Part shown: piece after piece, positions 46,823 to 58,188 of the stretch
Layout of the letters: every line of letters begins with the position of its first letter
Numbering within the stretch: the stretch's first letter is position 1
Assembly (NCBI RefSeq): GCF_009689005.1
Contig: NZ_AP021879.1
Span: forward strand, 2,356,001-2,420,000
Direction of reading: 5' to 3'
Length of the DNA: 64,000 bases
From: Desulfosarcina ovata subsp. ovata
GTDB taxonomy: Bacteria > Desulfobacterota > Desulfobacteria > Desulfobacterales > Desulfosarcinaceae
Notes under the pieces: generated by a model
Told to the model about the DNA's origin: nothing
Databases searched by the model: none
What the model saw: the letters and a program-made list of their open reading frames with translations, nothing else
Position numbers and translations under genes: made by a program

Positions 46823-46907
46823 AGCGTGGAAACCCAGGCCTATCAAGGCCAAGCCCTAAAGGGTGCTCCCTAAGGTCGCAGCCTTGACAGCCCTGACTTT
46901 CCACGCT
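46823..46907 (+). ncRNA. structured region after the IS110 gene, candidate bridge RNA
   Basis: Nine bases after the stop, AGCGTGGAAA (46823-46832) pairs with TTTCCACGCT (46898-46907). The intervening sequence has internal pairing (GGCCTATCAAGGCC; TCAAGGC with GCCTTGA). In IS1111-type members of the IS110 family the bridge RNA lies downstream of the gene. This is a candidate only. Confidence 0.4.
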
Positions 46908-47065
46908 GGGTGGGAATTAGCGACGGCGAGAGAAGCGCGACTGTTGCTCCGGCTCAAGAAGCTGGATAAGTACTTCTCTATAATCGATGATGCAAATAGA
47001 AAAAGAACTTATTGATTTTAAAAATGCTCAAGAAAGGATCGGCTTTATCAAAGAACAAATATAGC

Positions 47066-47266
47066 CATCGAGCTTTTGGATAGGGGCGCGGTCGCGGTTT
47101 GGAGAACCCTCGAAAAAGCTATCGGAATAGGCCTTCAGGCCGAAACTCCCGTCTTTAGACCGAGGCAGCTCCACGACGAAGCCTAGTCAGGCGGTATCCA
47201 ACCCGCGAATATCAGAGTGCTCTACCGTCGTTATTGCAGACCCCGCCTCTATCCAAACGCTCGATG
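47066..47266 (+). ncRNA. 201-nt structured RNA or MITE closed by a 23-bp stem
   Basis: CATCGAGC...GGATAGGGGCG (47066-47088) pairs with CGCCTCTATCC...GCTCGATG (47244-47266) at 22 of 23 positions including one G-U. Inside, GCGGTTTGGA (47094-47103) pairs with TCCAACCCGC (47197-47206) at 9 of 10 positions, and GGCCTTCAGGCC forms a small hairpin. The nested pairing suggests a folded RNA of unknown family (6S-like size), although a MITE with long inverted repeats is also possible. No target duplication is seen. Confidence 0.45.
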
Positions 47267-47511
47267 AAAATTATTGGCCCAAGTTTTTTGGGTATGGATA
47301 GGTTTTTCTCTTGACAAGTGTTCAACCATATCAGGTTTTTGGGAGGATCGCTGGTGTTACGTTTCGTGTCGATTATGCCGATTGGGGGATCGTATGGCTG
47401 TCACGATAGGTGACACCCCTGTGGATTCTGAACCAGTCAATCCTTTGGAGAGGAACCTTGGCAGGGGAATTTGGGGTTGGGGTAATTTGCGCAGGCACTA
47501 TGGCGATTGGC

Positions 47512-47549
47512 GGAAAAACTGAAGCACCGCAGTTGCCCTGCGGTGCTTC
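47512..47549 (-). terminator. rho-independent terminator after the pgsA-tRNA operon
   Basis: On the minus strand GAAGCACCGCAG, five loop bases and CTGCGGTGCTTC form a perfect 12-bp stem followed by AGTTTTTCC. It lies 36 bases after tRNA-Cys and ends the long minus-strand gene series. Between 47267 and 47511 I see no gene. Confidence 0.85.
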
Positions 47550-47585
47550 GAAAATGGGGTCCAATTATTTTAAGCAGATGATGGA

Positions 47586-47656
<71 letters not shown>

Positions 47657-47666
47657 TAAAAAAAAA

Positions 47667-47741
47667 TGGAGCGGGAAACGGGATTTGAACCCGCGACTTC
47701 GACCTTGGCAAGGTCGCACTCTACCACTGAGTTATTCCCGC
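47667..47741 (-). tRNA. tRNA-Gly (GCC)
   Basis: The cloverleaf has acceptor GCGGGAA/TTCCCGC, D-arm AACTCAGTGGTAGAGT, an anticodon arm with GCC, T-arm GGGTTCAAATCCC and encoded TCCA at the 3' end. It is located 54 bases after pgsA on the same strand. Confidence 0.95.
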
Positions 47742-47795
47742 TCAGTTAGAAACGCATACCTACAAAATATGCGCTTCCATGTCAACCTATTTTTT

Positions 47796-48359
47796 TCATC
47801 CCCTGAGTAATTTCCTGAACCGCAGGAAGTAATCCGCTCCGGACCAGAGGGTGAACACCAGGGCCCCCCAAAGAAAGACCATACCGATGGCCTGGAAATC
47901 GAATCCCAGGGCCGGGTAGTGAAAGGTCAACGGGATGATGGCCGCGATCTGAAACCCGGTTTTGTACTTTCCCAGGCTGGAAGCGGAGACATCCTGTTTG
48001 TTCTGGGCAATGATGTTGCGCAGCCCGGTAACGGCCAGTTCACGGCCGATGATGATACAGGCGATCCAGGCCGGCATCCAGCCCAGGGAACTGAGCATGA
48101 TCAGCGAGCTGGAGACCAGCAGTTTGTCGGCCACCGGATCCATCACCTTGCCCAGATTGGACACCAGTCCGTAGCGTCTGGCCAGATAACCGTCGAAGTA
48201 ATCGGTAATCGCGGCAGCGCTGAAGATCAGGCCGGCCACCAGGGCGGTAAACCGATTGGGCATTAGCAGCAGTATCACAATAACTGGCACCGAGGCGATC
48301 CGGAACAGCGTCAAAGTATTCGGATGGGTGAGAAGTGATCTGATGCGCGCTTTTTCCAT
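47796..48359 (-). CDS. pgsA: CDP-diacylglycerol--glycerol-3-phosphate 3-phosphatidyltransferase
   Basis: 187 residues, integral membrane protein with about five hydrophobic segments. The CDP-alcohol phosphotransferase motif is complete: DYFDGYLARRYGLVSNLGKV continuing MDPVADK (DGxxARx8GxxxDxxxD). It makes phosphatidylglycerol phosphate, the first committed step to phosphatidylglycerol and cardiolipin. It is the last protein gene before the two tRNA genes and the terminator. Confidence 0.93.
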   Translation of the reverse strand: MEKARIRSLLTHPNTLTLFRIASVPVIVILLLMPNRFTALVAGLIFSAAAITDYFDGYLARRYGLVSNLGKVMDPVADKLLVSSSLIMLSSLGWMPAWIACIIIGRELAVTGLRNIIAQNKQDVSASSLGKYKTGFQIAAIIPLTFHYPALGFDFQAIGMVFLWGALVFTLWSGADYFLRFRKLLRG

Positions 48360-48424
48360 TTGGTGTCACCCCGGAGATGGATTCGCCCGTTGGCCCGTTG
48401 GGTTATTCGGAAAAGAAAACCGTT

Positions 48425-49069
48425 TTATTTTTTTGCTTTTTCCCAATCCGCCAGAAAAGACTGGATGCCTTTGTCGGTCAGCGGATGGGCGGCCAGCTTG
48501 CTGAGCACGTTGAAGGGAATCGTGGCGATGTCCGCCCCGGCCAGGGCGGAATCGAGCACATGCAGCGGATTGCGGATGCTAGCCACGATGATCTCTGTTT
48601 CATAGGCGTAATTGCTGAAAATCTCGGCGATCTGCTCCACTAGCTGCATGCCGTCCTGGGAAAGGTCGTCCAGGCGTCCCACAAAGGGGCTCACATAGGA
48701 TGCGCCGGCCTTGGCCGCCATCAGGGCCTGCAGGGGGGAGAAAACCAGGGTCACGTTGGTTCTGATGTTTTCCTGGCTGAGCTGCCGGGTCGCCTTGAGC
48801 CCGTCAACGGTCATGGGGATCTTGATGACGATGTTCTTATGGATTTTGGCCAGTTCGCGGGCCTCGCTGACCATGCCCTCGGCATCCAGGCTGATCACCT
48901 CGGCGCTGATGGGGCCATCCACGATCTCGCAGATCTCCTTGATCACCTCTTCGAACACGCGGCCCTCTTTGGCGATCAGGGACGGATTGGTGGTCACCCC
49001 GTCGACCATGCCCATGGCGTTGGCCTCACGGATTTCTTCAACATTGGCAGTATCGATAAAGAATTTCAT
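48425..49069 (-). CDS. fructose-6-phosphate aldolase / TalC-type transaldolase
   Basis: 214 residues from [20 protein letters not shown]. The segment [14 protein letters not shown] near residue 25 and the Schiff-base Lys in [11 protein letters not shown] near 85 are those of the short TalC/FSA transaldolases. Upstream in-frame codons exist to 49306 but the family starts at MKFFIDTA and AAGGAA precedes it. The enzyme interconverts sugar phosphates in the pentose phosphate network. Short transaldolase versus true FSA cannot be settled from sequence alone. Confidence 0.92.
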   Translation of the reverse strand: MKFFIDTANVEEIREANAMGMVDGVTTNPSLIAKEGRVFEEVIKEICEIVDGPISAEVISLDAEGMVSEARELAKIHKNIVIKIPMTVDGLKATRQLSQENIRTNVTLVFSPLQALMAAKAGASYVSPFVGRLDDLSQDGMQLVEQIAEIFSNYAYETEIIVASIRNPLHVLDSALAGADIATIPFNVLSKLAAHPLTDKGIQSFLADWEKAKK

Positions 49070-49185
49070 GGTAATTTTCCTTCCGAGAATTGGCAATTCC
49101 ACGCAGCGGCGTTTCAGCCCGAACCGTGGAGCATGGCAGTACAAAACAGTACTTCCCGTTGAGCATTTCGGGAAGTCAATCAACG

Positions 49186-49446
49186 TCAGGTCTTTTTTCC
49201 CCGGTCCGCCAGGAACTTGTCCCGGCATTCGGCCGAACAGAACAGGTAAACCTGCCCGTCGTACCGCAATTCCACGCCTTCGCGCCGCGGAAAATGGATG
49301 CCGCAAACCGGATCCTGAACCATCACGTCATCGATCGCACCCCCGGCGGCATTTCCCTGGCCGGGCACCTGGAGGTTCCGCTTGAGCCACGATTTGCCGG
49401 CCCGGTAGGCCAGGTAGACAATAAGGATCAGAAAAAGCAGTTTCAC
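49186..49446 (-). CDS. membrane-anchored TRASH/YHS-like metal-binding protein (PP0621-like)
   Basis: 86 residues: one N-terminal membrane helix ([17 protein letters not shown]), a linker, then [20 protein letters not shown] and [15 protein letters not shown], the CxnCxxxC pattern of TRASH-type metal-binding domains. The start overlaps the folK stop by 4 bp. Metal or sulfur handling is possible; the specific role is unknown. Confidence 0.75.
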   Translation of the reverse strand: MKLLFLILIVYLAYRAGKSWLKRNLQVPGQGNAAGGAIDDVMVQDPVCGIHFPRREGVELRYDGQVYLFCSAECRDKFLADRGKKT

Positions 49447-49985
49447 GACAACCCGCCTTTTGTCAGCATGGGTTGATGCGCCAGCGGGACGATCTGCTGG
49501 TCGGCATCGTCCAGCGCATTTAAAAGATCGGCAACGGAGCGCCCCAATACCGGATGAATGACCGCTGGGTCTATATCACAGATGGGCTGCAAGACAAAGG
49601 CCCTTTTGTGCATGCGCGGATGGGGGATTTCCAGGTCCGGAGACCGCATCACCCGATCGCCGATCAGGAGGATATCCAGGTCCAGGACCCGCGGACCGAA
49701 ACGGATGCCGCCGCTTTTGCGGCCCATCTGCTGCTGGATGGCCAACAGATGCCGCAGCAGGTCCGGCGGCGCCAGATTCGTGGTAATTTTCACCGCTGCG
49801 TTGACGAACCAGTCCTGGTCGGTATAGTCCACCGGCGAGGTGCGGTAGAACCGTGACACCCCTTCCAGGCGCGCCAGGCCCCCTTTGGTGAGGGCCGTAA
49901 TCCCCTGCAGGCAGTTGTCCAGCTTGTCTCCCAGGTTCGATCCCACGGAGATAAGCACCGTGTGCGCCGGGATCAGCGCTGCCAT
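49443..49985 (-). CDS. folK: 2-amino-4-hydroxy-6-hydroxymethyldihydropteridine pyrophosphokinase
   Basis: About 180 residues from MAALIPAHTVLISVGSNLGD. HPPK motifs: SVGSNLGDKLDN, FVNAAVKITT, and GIRFGPRVLDLDILLIGD with HPRMHKRAFVLQP. It transfers pyrophosphate from ATP to the pterin in folate synthesis. A start four codons earlier (49997) is also possible; either overlaps the dapF 3' end. It is the sole folate gene here. Confidence 0.92.
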   Translation of the reverse strand: MAALIPAHTVLISVGSNLGDKLDNCLQGITALTKGGLARLEGVSRFYRTSPVDYTDQDWFVNAAVKITTNLAPPDLLRHLLAIQQQMGRKSGGIRFGPRVLDLDILLIGDRVMRSPDLEIPHPRMHKRAFVLQPICDIDPAVIHPVLGRSVADLLNALDDADQQIVPLAHQPMLTKGGLS

Positions 49986-50806
49986 GCTTCCTCCCACAAC
50001 TCCCCGCGATAGATCACCCGCGCATCGCCTTCCAGGAAAACATCCCCGAAACCGTCTCCCCGGGAACGGAAATGCACGATCAGATCGCTGCCGCTGCGGG
50101 TGGTCAGGGTCACCGGCGATGCCAACCCCCGTTCGCGGGCCAGCACCAGGGCGGCCGCCACGTTGCCCGTGCCGCAGGCCAGGGTCTCGTCTTCCACACC
50201 GCGTTCGTAGGTACGGATGAGAATCCGCCCGGCCGGATCCACGGCCACGAAGTTGGCGTTGGTGCCCGCCGGTGCAAAATAGACATGCCGGCGGATCTGC
50301 CGGCCGGTGGCGATCACATCCACGGTTTCAATATCATCCACCATCATCACCGCATGGGGCACCCCGGTGTTGACGCTGCCGACCCCAACCCGGGTTTCGT
50401 CCAGATCCAGCTCGATGCCGGTTTTCAGGTCAAAGGGATCGGTCATGCGCAGCTTCACCAGGCGGGGGCCCACATCGGCCTCGATGGTCCCCGCCAGGGT
50501 GTCGAAGGCCATCTGCCGACCGGCGATGCCGTGCAGGAAGGCGAAACGGGCAGCACAGCGGGCACCGTTGCCGCACATTTCGGCCACGGAACCGTCGGCA
50601 TTGAAAAAGCGCCACTTGAAATCGACCCGATCCGAGGATTCGATCAGGATCACCCCGTCCGCGCCCACGGCCATCTTCCGGCGGCAGGCCCCGACGACCA
50701 GCTCGTCCAGGCGCGCCTCGGGGACCCGGAATTCCCGGTTGTCAATGATGATGAAATCGTTGCCGCTGCCGCTCATCTTGAAAAAAGGGATCGGGTCCAT
50801 GGTCAC
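49973..50806 (-). CDS. dapF: diaminopimelate epimerase
   Basis: 277 residues, MTMDPIPFFKMSGSGNDFII onwards. The two catalytic Cys are visible: AEMCGNGARCAARFA near residue 80 and DETLACGTGNVAAALV near 225. It converts LL- to meso-diaminopimelate for lysine and peptidoglycan. The start overlaps the upstream lipoprotein gene's stop by 4 bp (ATGA). Confidence 0.95.
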   Translation of the reverse strand: MTMDPIPFFKMSGSGNDFIIIDNREFRVPEARLDELVVGACRRKMAVGADGVILIESSDRVDFKWRFFNADGSVAEMCGNGARCAARFAFLHGIAGRQMAFDTLAGTIEADVGPRLVKLRMTDPFDLKTGIELDLDETRVGVGSVNTGVPHAVMMVDDIETVDVIATGRQIRRHVYFAPAGTNANFVAVDPAGRILIRTYERGVEDETLACGTGNVAAALVLARERGLASPVTLTTRSGSDLIVHFRSRGDGFGDVFLEGDARVIYRGELWEEAWQR

Positions 50807-51312
50807 TCCTCTGCCGCCGGCATGGCCGAAACGGGAACGTCGAACCGCACCAGATTCGAGTCGTTGCCGGCCGCCGGTCCGGTTTCCAGATGAACCTTGA
50901 ACCGGTAGTCATAACCCGGGTCCAGAGCCAGTTCGGTGGAAAAACGGTTCTCCGGGGCGTCCACGTAGGGGATCACGGCCACCCGTTCAAACACCAGCGG
51001 ACAGGTCTCGCAAAACGGCTGGTCCAGCCGGTTGCGCGACCGCAAAACCACAAAAGCCGACCCGCCGGCAGCCGTCTTTGAAAGCGGCGCCGCCAACTGC
51101 CAGGCCAGAACCACGCGTTGATCCGTCAGCCGGTAAGTCAGATCGAGCACCGTTGGCGGAAGGGGCCGCTCCGGCGGGACCGGCGGTCCCTTGACGCCGC
51201 ACCCGGCAAGAACGAGCACCAGCAGAAGCCACAGCCATGGCCGCACCGGTCCACCGATAAAACGGCGCACCGTCACCGGGGTCAACCGCCGGGTGTCCGA
51301 TTGCCTGGCCAC
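50803..51312 (-). CDS. small lipoprotein with fibronectin-III-like region
   Basis: 169 residues. A basic N-terminus and hydrophobic stretch (PWLWLLLVLVLAGC) end in a clear lipobox LAGC near residue 38, followed by GVKGPPVPPERPLPP, a linker like that of LptM/YifL lipoproteins. The rest (VLDLTYRLTDQRVVLAWQLA and later GYDYRFKVHLETG) looks like a fibronectin type III fold. It lies between argH (3-bp gap) and dapF (4-bp overlap), where small lipoproteins such as YifL also adjoin dapF in other bacteria. Envelope-located; function unknown. Confidence 0.75.
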   Translation of the reverse strand: MARQSDTRRLTPVTVRRFIGGPVRPWLWLLLVLVLAGCGVKGPPVPPERPLPPTVLDLTYRLTDQRVVLAWQLAAPLSKTAAGGSAFVVLRSRNRLDQPFCETCPLVFERVAVIPYVDAPENRFSTELALDPGYDYRFKVHLETGPAAGNDSNLVRFDVPVSAMPAAEE

Positions 51313-51315
51313 CGG

Positions 51316-52707
51316 TTACGCCGCCTCCCCGGCAGCCAGGACTTTGCGGGCCTCGGCCAGGGCCTGGCGCACATTGTCGGTGGCCGTACCGCCGAGGCTC
51401 TGCCGGCGATCGATCATGTGCTCCAGGGTCAGGTGATCGAAGAGATCGGGTTTGATCAGCTGGGAGAACGGCTTGAGCTCGTCCAGGGTCAGCTGGTCCA
51501 GCTCCTTGCCCTTTTCCAGGGCAAAGGCCACGGCCTTGCCCACGCAGTCATGGGCCTTTCTGAAGGGCATGCCCTGCCCTACCAGATAGTCGGCCATGTC
51601 CGTGGCGTTGAGAAAACCCATTGAGGCGGCCCGGCGCATGGTATCCCGGTTGACGGTGATCCGGGGAAGCATCTGGGCGTTGATCGAAAGGCACGCCTTG
51701 AGCGTGTCCACGGCGTCGAAGAGCGGTTCCTTGTCTTCCTGCATGTCCCGGTTGTACGCCATCGGCAGGCTCTTCATGAGGGTGATCAGGGCCATCAGGG
51801 CGCCGACCACGCGGCCGGTCTTGCCGCGCACGATCTCGGGGATATCCGGGTTCTTCTTCTGGGGCATGATGCTGCTGCCCGTGGCAAAGGCATCGGACAG
51901 GGTGATGAAGCCGAACTCGGAGGTGGACCAGAGCACCAGCTCTTCGGACAGCCGGCTGAGATGAACCATGCAGATGCTGGCTGCCGAGAGAAATTCCAGG
52001 ACGAAATCACGGTCCGAAACCGCATCCATGCTGTTGGCGCTGACCGCTGGAAAATCGAGCAGCTCGGCGGTGTAGGTCCGATCGATGGGATAGGTCGTTC
52101 CCGCCAGGGCGGCGGCCCCCAGGGGCATGACGTTGATGCGCGTCAGGCATTCGTTAAAACGCTGCTGGTCCCGGAAAAACATCTCGTAGTAGGCCAGCAT
52201 GTGATGGGCGAAAAGCACGGGCTGGGCCCGCTGGGTATGGGTGTACCCGGGCATGACCACGTCCGCATGGGCCTCGGCCAGATCGACCAGCACCGTTCTC
52301 AGGCCCTTGAGCAAATCGATCGTCTGACGGGTCTCCTCGCGCAGATACATGCGCACGTCCAGGGCCACCTGATCGTTGCGGCTGCGGGCCGTGTGCAGCT
52401 TCTGGGCCACCTTGCCGGCCACCTGCAGCAGGCGCGCCTCGATGTGCATGTGGATGTCTTCCAGGCTGTCGTCGAAAACGAACTTGCCATGGTCCAGCTC
52501 GCGCTTGATCGTGCCCAGTCCTTCGACCAGCTGGGACGCCTCCTCGTCGGTGATCACGCCGACCTTGGCCAGCATGCGGCAGTGGGCGATGCTGCCGGCA
52601 ATGTCATAGGGGTAGAGCCGCCGGTCATAGGCGATGGAGGCGGTAAACGCCTCCACGCTTTTGTCGGTCTTTTCCGAAAACCGTCCGTCCCAGGGTTTCT
52701 CCGCCAT
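51316..52707 (-). CDS. argH: argininosuccinate lyase
   Basis: 463 residues, MAEKPWDGRFSEKTDKSVEA onwards. Fumarase-superfamily signature GSSIMPQKKNPD near residue 280; TARSRNDQVALDVRMYL near 108 and GYTHTQRAQP near 155 are active-site segments. It splits argininosuccinate to arginine and fumarate. It follows argG by 8 bp. Confidence 0.96.
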   Translation of the reverse strand: MAEKPWDGRFSEKTDKSVEAFTASIAYDRRLYPYDIAGSIAHCRMLAKVGVITDEEASQLVEGLGTIKRELDHGKFVFDDSLEDIHMHIEARLLQVAGKVAQKLHTARSRNDQVALDVRMYLREETRQTIDLLKGLRTVLVDLAEAHADVVMPGYTHTQRAQPVLFAHHMLAYYEMFFRDQQRFNECLTRINVMPLGAAALAGTTYPIDRTYTAELLDFPAVSANSMDAVSDRDFVLEFLSAASICMVHLSRLSEELVLWSTSEFGFITLSDAFATGSSIMPQKKNPDIPEIVRGKTGRVVGALMALITLMKSLPMAYNRDMQEDKEPLFDAVDTLKACLSINAQMLPRITVNRDTMRRAASMGFLNATDMADYLVGQGMPFRKAHDCVGKAVAFALEKGKELDQLTLDELKPFSQLIKPDLFDHLTLEHMIDRRQSLGGTATDNVRQALAEARKVLAAGEAA

Positions 52708-52715
52708 GGCCCGCC

Positions 52716-53924
<1,209 letters not shown>

Positions 53925-53950
53925 AGTCGTTCTCCTTGAAAATTACCTTT

Positions 53951-55135
53951 TTAGCGTGTCAGCAGCTCATCCAGGCAGCGGATCAGCGCATCGATTTCAT
54001 TCTTCTCTATAATCAGGGGCGGCGCGAAACGCAAGGTGTCACCTTGCACGCAATTGACCAGAAACCCTTTTTCCATGAGCATGGGAAGCAGTTCGTCGGC
54101 CGGCCTGTCCAGCTGCAGGCCCAGCAGCAGCCCCTGCCCGCGCACATCAATCACACAACCGTGCCGCTGCTTGAGCTGTTTGAGGGCGTTTTTGAAATAA
54201 TCGCCGGTATCGGCGGCGCGCTCAATCACCTTGTCTTCAAGCAGAATCGTCAGGGTTTCCAGGGCTGCCGCGGTCACCAGCGGGGTGCCGCCGAAGGTGG
54301 AGGCGTGGGCGCCGGCACCGAAGCTGGCGGCCACCGTCTCCGTGGCCAGCATGGCTCCGATGGGCAGCCCGTTGGCCAGGGCCTTGGCCAGGGTCATGAT
54401 ATCGGGAACGGCCCCGAAGTGCTCGTGGGCAAACAGTTTGCCGGTGCGCCCCATGCCGGTCTGGATCTCATCCAGAATCATCAGCACGCCCCGCTCGTCG
54501 CAGAGCTGCCGGACCTGCTGCAGGTAATTGGGCGCCGGCGGGTGGATGCCGCCCTCCCCCTGGATCGGCTCGAGCAGGACGGCACAGGTGTGGTCGTCGA
54601 TGGCCGCCGCCAGTGCGTCGATGTCGTTGAAGGGCACAAACGAAAACCCCTGCAGCACCGGATCGAACCCTTTTCTGATCTTATCCTGGCCGGTGGCCGC
54701 CAGGGTCGCCATGGTTCGGCCATGAAAGGATTTTTCCATGCAAACGATGCGGTAGCGTTCCGGCCGGCCCTGATCCTTGGCATACTTGCGGGCCAGCTTG
54801 ATGGCCGCCTCGTTGGCCTCGGCCCCGGAGTTGCCGAAAAACACGCGGTCGGCAAAGCTGTTTTCCACCAGCAGGCGGGCCAGTTCGGTCTGCGGGATGG
54901 TGTAGTAAAGGTTGGAAACATGCACCAGTTCCCTGGCCTGGCGGGCGATGGTATCGGCAATGCGCGGGTGGGCATGGCCCAGGTTGCACACGGCGATGCC
55001 GGCAACGAAATCCGTGTACTGACGCCCCTGGGTATCCCAGACGCTGCAGCCCTTGCCGCGCTGCAAAACGATGGGAAAGCGTTTGTAGGTCGCCGCAATC
55101 ACCCGATCGGCGGTGTGCATGATTGATTCTGTCAT
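53951..55135 (-). CDS. argD: acetylornithine aminotransferase
   Basis: 394 residues. Class III aminotransferase motifs: [20 protein letters not shown] near 100, the cofactor-binding [20 protein letters not shown] near 220, and the PLP Lys in [16 protein letters not shown] near 250. It transfers the amino group to N-acetylglutamate semialdehyde in arginine synthesis. ArgD enzymes often also serve as DapC in the lysine pathway, which would suit the nearby dapF. Confidence 0.94.
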   Translation of the reverse strand: MTESIMHTADRVIAATYKRFPIVLQRGKGCSVWDTQGRQYTDFVAGIAVCNLGHAHPRIADTIARQARELVHVSNLYYTIPQTELARLLVENSFADRVFFGNSGAEANEAAIKLARKYAKDQGRPERYRIVCMEKSFHGRTMATLAATGQDKIRKGFDPVLQGFSFVPFNDIDALAAAIDDHTCAVLLEPIQGEGGIHPPAPNYLQQVRQLCDERGVLMILDEIQTGMGRTGKLFAHEHFGAVPDIMTLAKALANGLPIGAMLATETVAASFGAGAHASTFGGTPLVTAAALETLTILLEDKVIERAADTGDYFKNALKQLKQRHGCVIDVRGQGLLLGLQLDRPADELLPMLMEKGFLVNCVQGDTLRFAPPLIIEKNEIDALIRCLDELLTR

Positions 55136-55220
55136 TCTTCTTCTCCGAAAAAAAGTCGGTGGTGAAGGATAGGATTCCTTTAGCCCTTCAGTCTAAATAC
55201 CTTCCGCCTAAACACCTGTT

Positions 55221-56117
55221 TTATTCTGTGACTTCCGTTCCGATTCCCCGGTCGGTAAACAGTTCCAGCAAAATGGCATGACGGCGTTTGCCGTTGATGA
55301 TGGGCACCTTCGGTACCCCGCTCTTGATGGCCGCCAGGGCGTATTCGATCTTGGGAATCATCCCCCCGGAAATACTGCCGTCGGCGATCATGCTTCGAAT
55401 CGTATCCGCATCAATGGAAGAAATCAGCTGGCCGGCGGCGTCCATCACCCCGTCCACATCGGTGAGCAGGATCAGGCGCCCGGCGGAAAGGGCCATGGCC
55501 ATATGGCTGGCCACCAGGTCCGCGTTGATGTTGTAGGTCTCGCCCTCGCTGCCGGCACCCACCGGGGCGATGATGGGAATGAATCCTTTTTCCGACAGCG
55601 TATGGATGATCGCCGGGTTGATGCGGGTCACCTCCCCCACCATCCCCGGATCGATGATCTCCGGCGGGCTGCCCGCATCGCTCTGATGAACGATGTGCAT
55701 CTTGCGGGCCTGGATGAGTCCGCCGTCCTTGCCGCTGAGCCCGACGGCCCTGCCGCCCTCCTGGTTGATCTGGGCCACGATGCCCTTGTTGACCTTGCCG
55801 CCCAGCACCATCTCGACCACATCCATGGTCGGGCCGTCGGTGAGCCGCATACCGCGCACGAACTGGGGACGGATGCCCATCTGGTCGAGCACGCGGTTGA
55901 TCTGGGGGCCGCCGCCGTGGACCACCACCGGATTGAGGCCGATGAACTTGAGCAGGGTGATGTCACGGGCGAAATCGGTTTTCAGCTGCTCGTCCACCAT
56001 GGCGTGCCCACCGTACTTGACCACCACGGTCATGCCGGAAAATTTCCGGATGTAGGGCAGGGCCTCGATGAGGATGTCGGCCACGGTCGAATTGGGAGCA
56101 GGGATGGTTGATGGCAT
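55221..56117 (-). CDS. argB: acetylglutamate kinase
   Basis: 298 residues. Amino-acid kinase fold: VVVKYGGHAMVD near 31, NPVVVHGGGPQINRVL near 63, the Arg-Leu-Thr-Asp substrate segment at 90, and RLILLTDVDGVMD with SGGMIPKIEYAL in the ATP site. An N-terminal helix before the kinase domain is of the kind seen in arginine-inhibited hexameric enzymes, so feedback control by arginine is likely. An 85-bp gap separates it from argD. Confidence 0.95.
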   Translation of the reverse strand: MPSTIPAPNSTVADILIEALPYIRKFSGMTVVVKYGGHAMVDEQLKTDFARDITLLKFIGLNPVVVHGGGPQINRVLDQMGIRPQFVRGMRLTDGPTMDVVEMVLGGKVNKGIVAQINQEGGRAVGLSGKDGGLIQARKMHIVHQSDAGSPPEIIDPGMVGEVTRINPAIIHTLSEKGFIPIIAPVGAGSEGETYNINADLVASHMAMALSAGRLILLTDVDGVMDAAGQLISSIDADTIRSMIADGSISGGMIPKIEYALAAIKSGVPKVPIINGKRRHAILLELFTDRGIGTEVTE

Positions 56118-56226
56118 AAGAATTCCTGTGATAATTGATAATTATGAATTTTTAATGCTGAATGACGGATGTTTCCCGATTCAAAAACCCAGCAGTAATT
56201 TAAAATTCAAAATTCACCATTCAAAA

Positions 56227-57594
56227 TTAGAGAATGTACCGGCTCAGATCTTCATCGTCCTTGATGGCCTTGAGTTTTTCAACCACATAGGCCCCGTCGA
56301 TGGTCATCTGCGTGGTCTCAAGATCCGGCGCGTCGAAAAGAATATCCTCCAGCAGCCGTTCCATGAGGGTATGCAGGCGCCGGGCACCGATATTTTCCGT
56401 GCGCGTGTTGACCTCCTCGGCGATCTCGGCGATCTTCTCCACGGCCTCGTCGGAAAAGACCAGTTCCACGCCTTCGGTTTTGAGCAGGGCCATGTACTGC
56501 AGCAACAGCGCATTCTGGGGTTCGGTAAGGATGCGCACGAATTCCTCGCGGCCCAGGGAGTCCAGGGTCACCCGGATGGGAAAGCGGCCCTGCAGTTCCG
56601 GAATCAGGTCGGATGGCTTGATCGTGTGGAAAGCGCCCGAGGCGATGAACAGAATGTGGTCGGTTTTGACCGGGCCGTACTTGGTGGTCACCGTGGAGCC
56701 TTCCACGATGGGCAACAGATCCCGCTGTACCCCCTCCCGGGAAACATCCGGGCCGTGCCCCTTGCCGCCGCCCCCGGCGATCTTGTCGATCTCGTCCAGG
56801 AAAATAATGCCGGCCTGCTCCACACGTTCCACGGCATCCTGGACAACCGCCTCCATGTCCACCAGGTTCTGAGCCTCCTCGGCACTCATGATCTTGAGCG
56901 CCTCGGGCACCTTGACCTTGCGGCGCCGGGTGTTCTTGGGCATCAGCGGACCGAGCATGTCCTTGAAGTTGATGCCCATCTCCTCCATGCCGACATTGGA
57001 GAAAATCTCGACCATGGGCATGCTGCGATCGGCCACGTCCAGGTCCACATAACGGTTGTCCAGCTTGCCGGCCTTAAGCATCTTGCGCAGTTTTTCGCGG
57101 GTGGAATGACCATTTTCGGGCGGCGCACCGACCACCTCCAGGCCACCCTCGCCGCTGTTTTCAGCACGCGGCGGATCCGCCTTGGGCAGCAGCAGGTCCA
57201 GCATGCGCTCTTCGGCAATGCGGCCGGCCTTCTCGCGGACCGCTTCCTGGGCCCTGGCGCGGACGGCATTAACCGTCAGTTCGGTCAAGTCGCGCACCAT
57301 GGATTCCACGTCCCGGCCCACGTAGCCCACCTCGGTGAACTTGGAGGCTTCGACCTTGAAAAACGGCGAGTCGCTGAGCCGGGAGAGGCGCCGGGCGATC
57401 TCGGTTTTGCCCACGCCCGTGGGACCGATGAGAATGATGTTTTTGGGGGCGATCTCGTCCCTGAGGTCGTCGGGCACCTGTCGGCGGCGCCAGCGGTTGC
57501 GCAGGGCGATGGCCACCGACCGTTTGGCCGCGTGCTGCCCGATGATGTATTTGTCCAGTTCGGCGACGATGTCGCCCGGTTTCAGGTCATTCAT
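56227..57594 (-). CDS. hslU: ATP-dependent protease ATPase subunit HslU
   Basis: 455 residues. AAA+ motifs: Walker [15 protein letters not shown] near 55, Walker [14 protein letters not shown] near 257, sensor region [15 protein letters not shown] near 320, and the C-terminal DLSRYIL that inserts into HslV. It unfolds substrates for HslV. It overlaps hslV by 8 bp. The 109 bases after the stop (56118-56226) contain no gene. Confidence 0.96.
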   Translation of the reverse strand: MNDLKPGDIVAELDKYIIGQHAAKRSVAIALRNRWRRRQVPDDLRDEIAPKNIILIGPTGVGKTEIARRLSRLSDSPFFKVEASKFTEVGYVGRDVESMVRDLTELTVNAVRARAQEAVREKAGRIAEERMLDLLLPKADPPRAENSGEGGLEVVGAPPENGHSTREKLRKMLKAGKLDNRYVDLDVADRSMPMVEIFSNVGMEEMGINFKDMLGPLMPKNTRRRKVKVPEALKIMSAEEAQNLVDMEAVVQDAVERVEQAGIIFLDEIDKIAGGGGKGHGPDVSREGVQRDLLPIVEGSTVTTKYGPVKTDHILFIASGAFHTIKPSDLIPELQGRFPIRVTLDSLGREEFVRILTEPQNALLLQYMALLKTEGVELVFSDEAVEKIAEIAEEVNTRTENIGARRLHTLMERLLEDILFDAPDLETTQMTIDGAYVVEKLKAIKDDEDLSRYIL

Positions 57595-58156
57595 GAATCA
57601 ACAGCTCGTCAATGGTAATCTGGTCGTTGGTGTAGACACACAGGGATGCGGCGATCTTCATGGAGGTCTCGACAATCCGGCGTTCATCCAGCTCGGTTTC
57701 GGCCAGCAGCGCCGTTGCCGCCGCCTGGGCGGCCACTCCGCCCGAGCCGATGGCCACGACCCCCTGGTCCGGTTCGATGACATCCCCGTTGCCCGAAATG
57801 AGCAGCATGGCCGTGCCGTCCACGGCGATCATCAGCGCCTCCAGGCGGCGCAGGTACTTATCCGCCCGCCAGTCCCGGGCCAATTCCACGGCCGAGCGGG
57901 TCAGGTTGCCGTTGTACCGCTCCAGCTTCTGCTCCAGTTTCTCGGTGAGGGTCAGGGCGTCGGCCGTGGCACCGGCAAAACCCACCAGGATGCGCTCCTT
58001 GTAAATCCGCCGCACCTTGCGGGCATGGTGTTTGACCACCGTGTTGTTGAGGGTCACCTGGCCGTCGCCGGCCATCACCACACGATCCTTGCCGCGGATG
58101 GCCAGGATGGTGGTGCCGTGAAATCGGAGCGGATGGTCTTGCGGATACCTGTCCAT
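57587..58156 (-). CDS. hslV: ATP-dependent protease peptidase subunit HslV
   Basis: 189 residues; the mature enzyme starts at the catalytic Thr in [20 protein letters not shown] (about residue 15) after propeptide removal. [15 protein letters not shown] and the C-terminal [16 protein letters not shown] are family hallmarks. It forms the proteolytic dodecamer with HslU. Order xerC-hslV-hslU resembles codV-clpQ-clpY in Firmicutes. Confidence 0.96.
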   Translation of the reverse strand: MDRYPQDHPLRFHGTTILAIRGKDRVVMAGDGQVTLNNTVVKHHARKVRRIYKERILVGFAGATADALTLTEKLEQKLERYNGNLTRSAVELARDWRADKYLRRLEALMIAVDGTAMLLISGNGDVIEPDQGVVAIGSGGVAAQAAATALLAETELDERRIVETSMKIAASLCVYTNDQITIDELLIHE

Positions 58157-58188
58157 GGATGAATCGGGAATTCCTTTCTGGCCCCATC

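Noticed and set aside
47274..47522. 82-codon plus-strand frame before the tRNA genes
   Set aside because: Trp/Gly-rich without family likeness or ribosome site, and it runs into the terminator stem.
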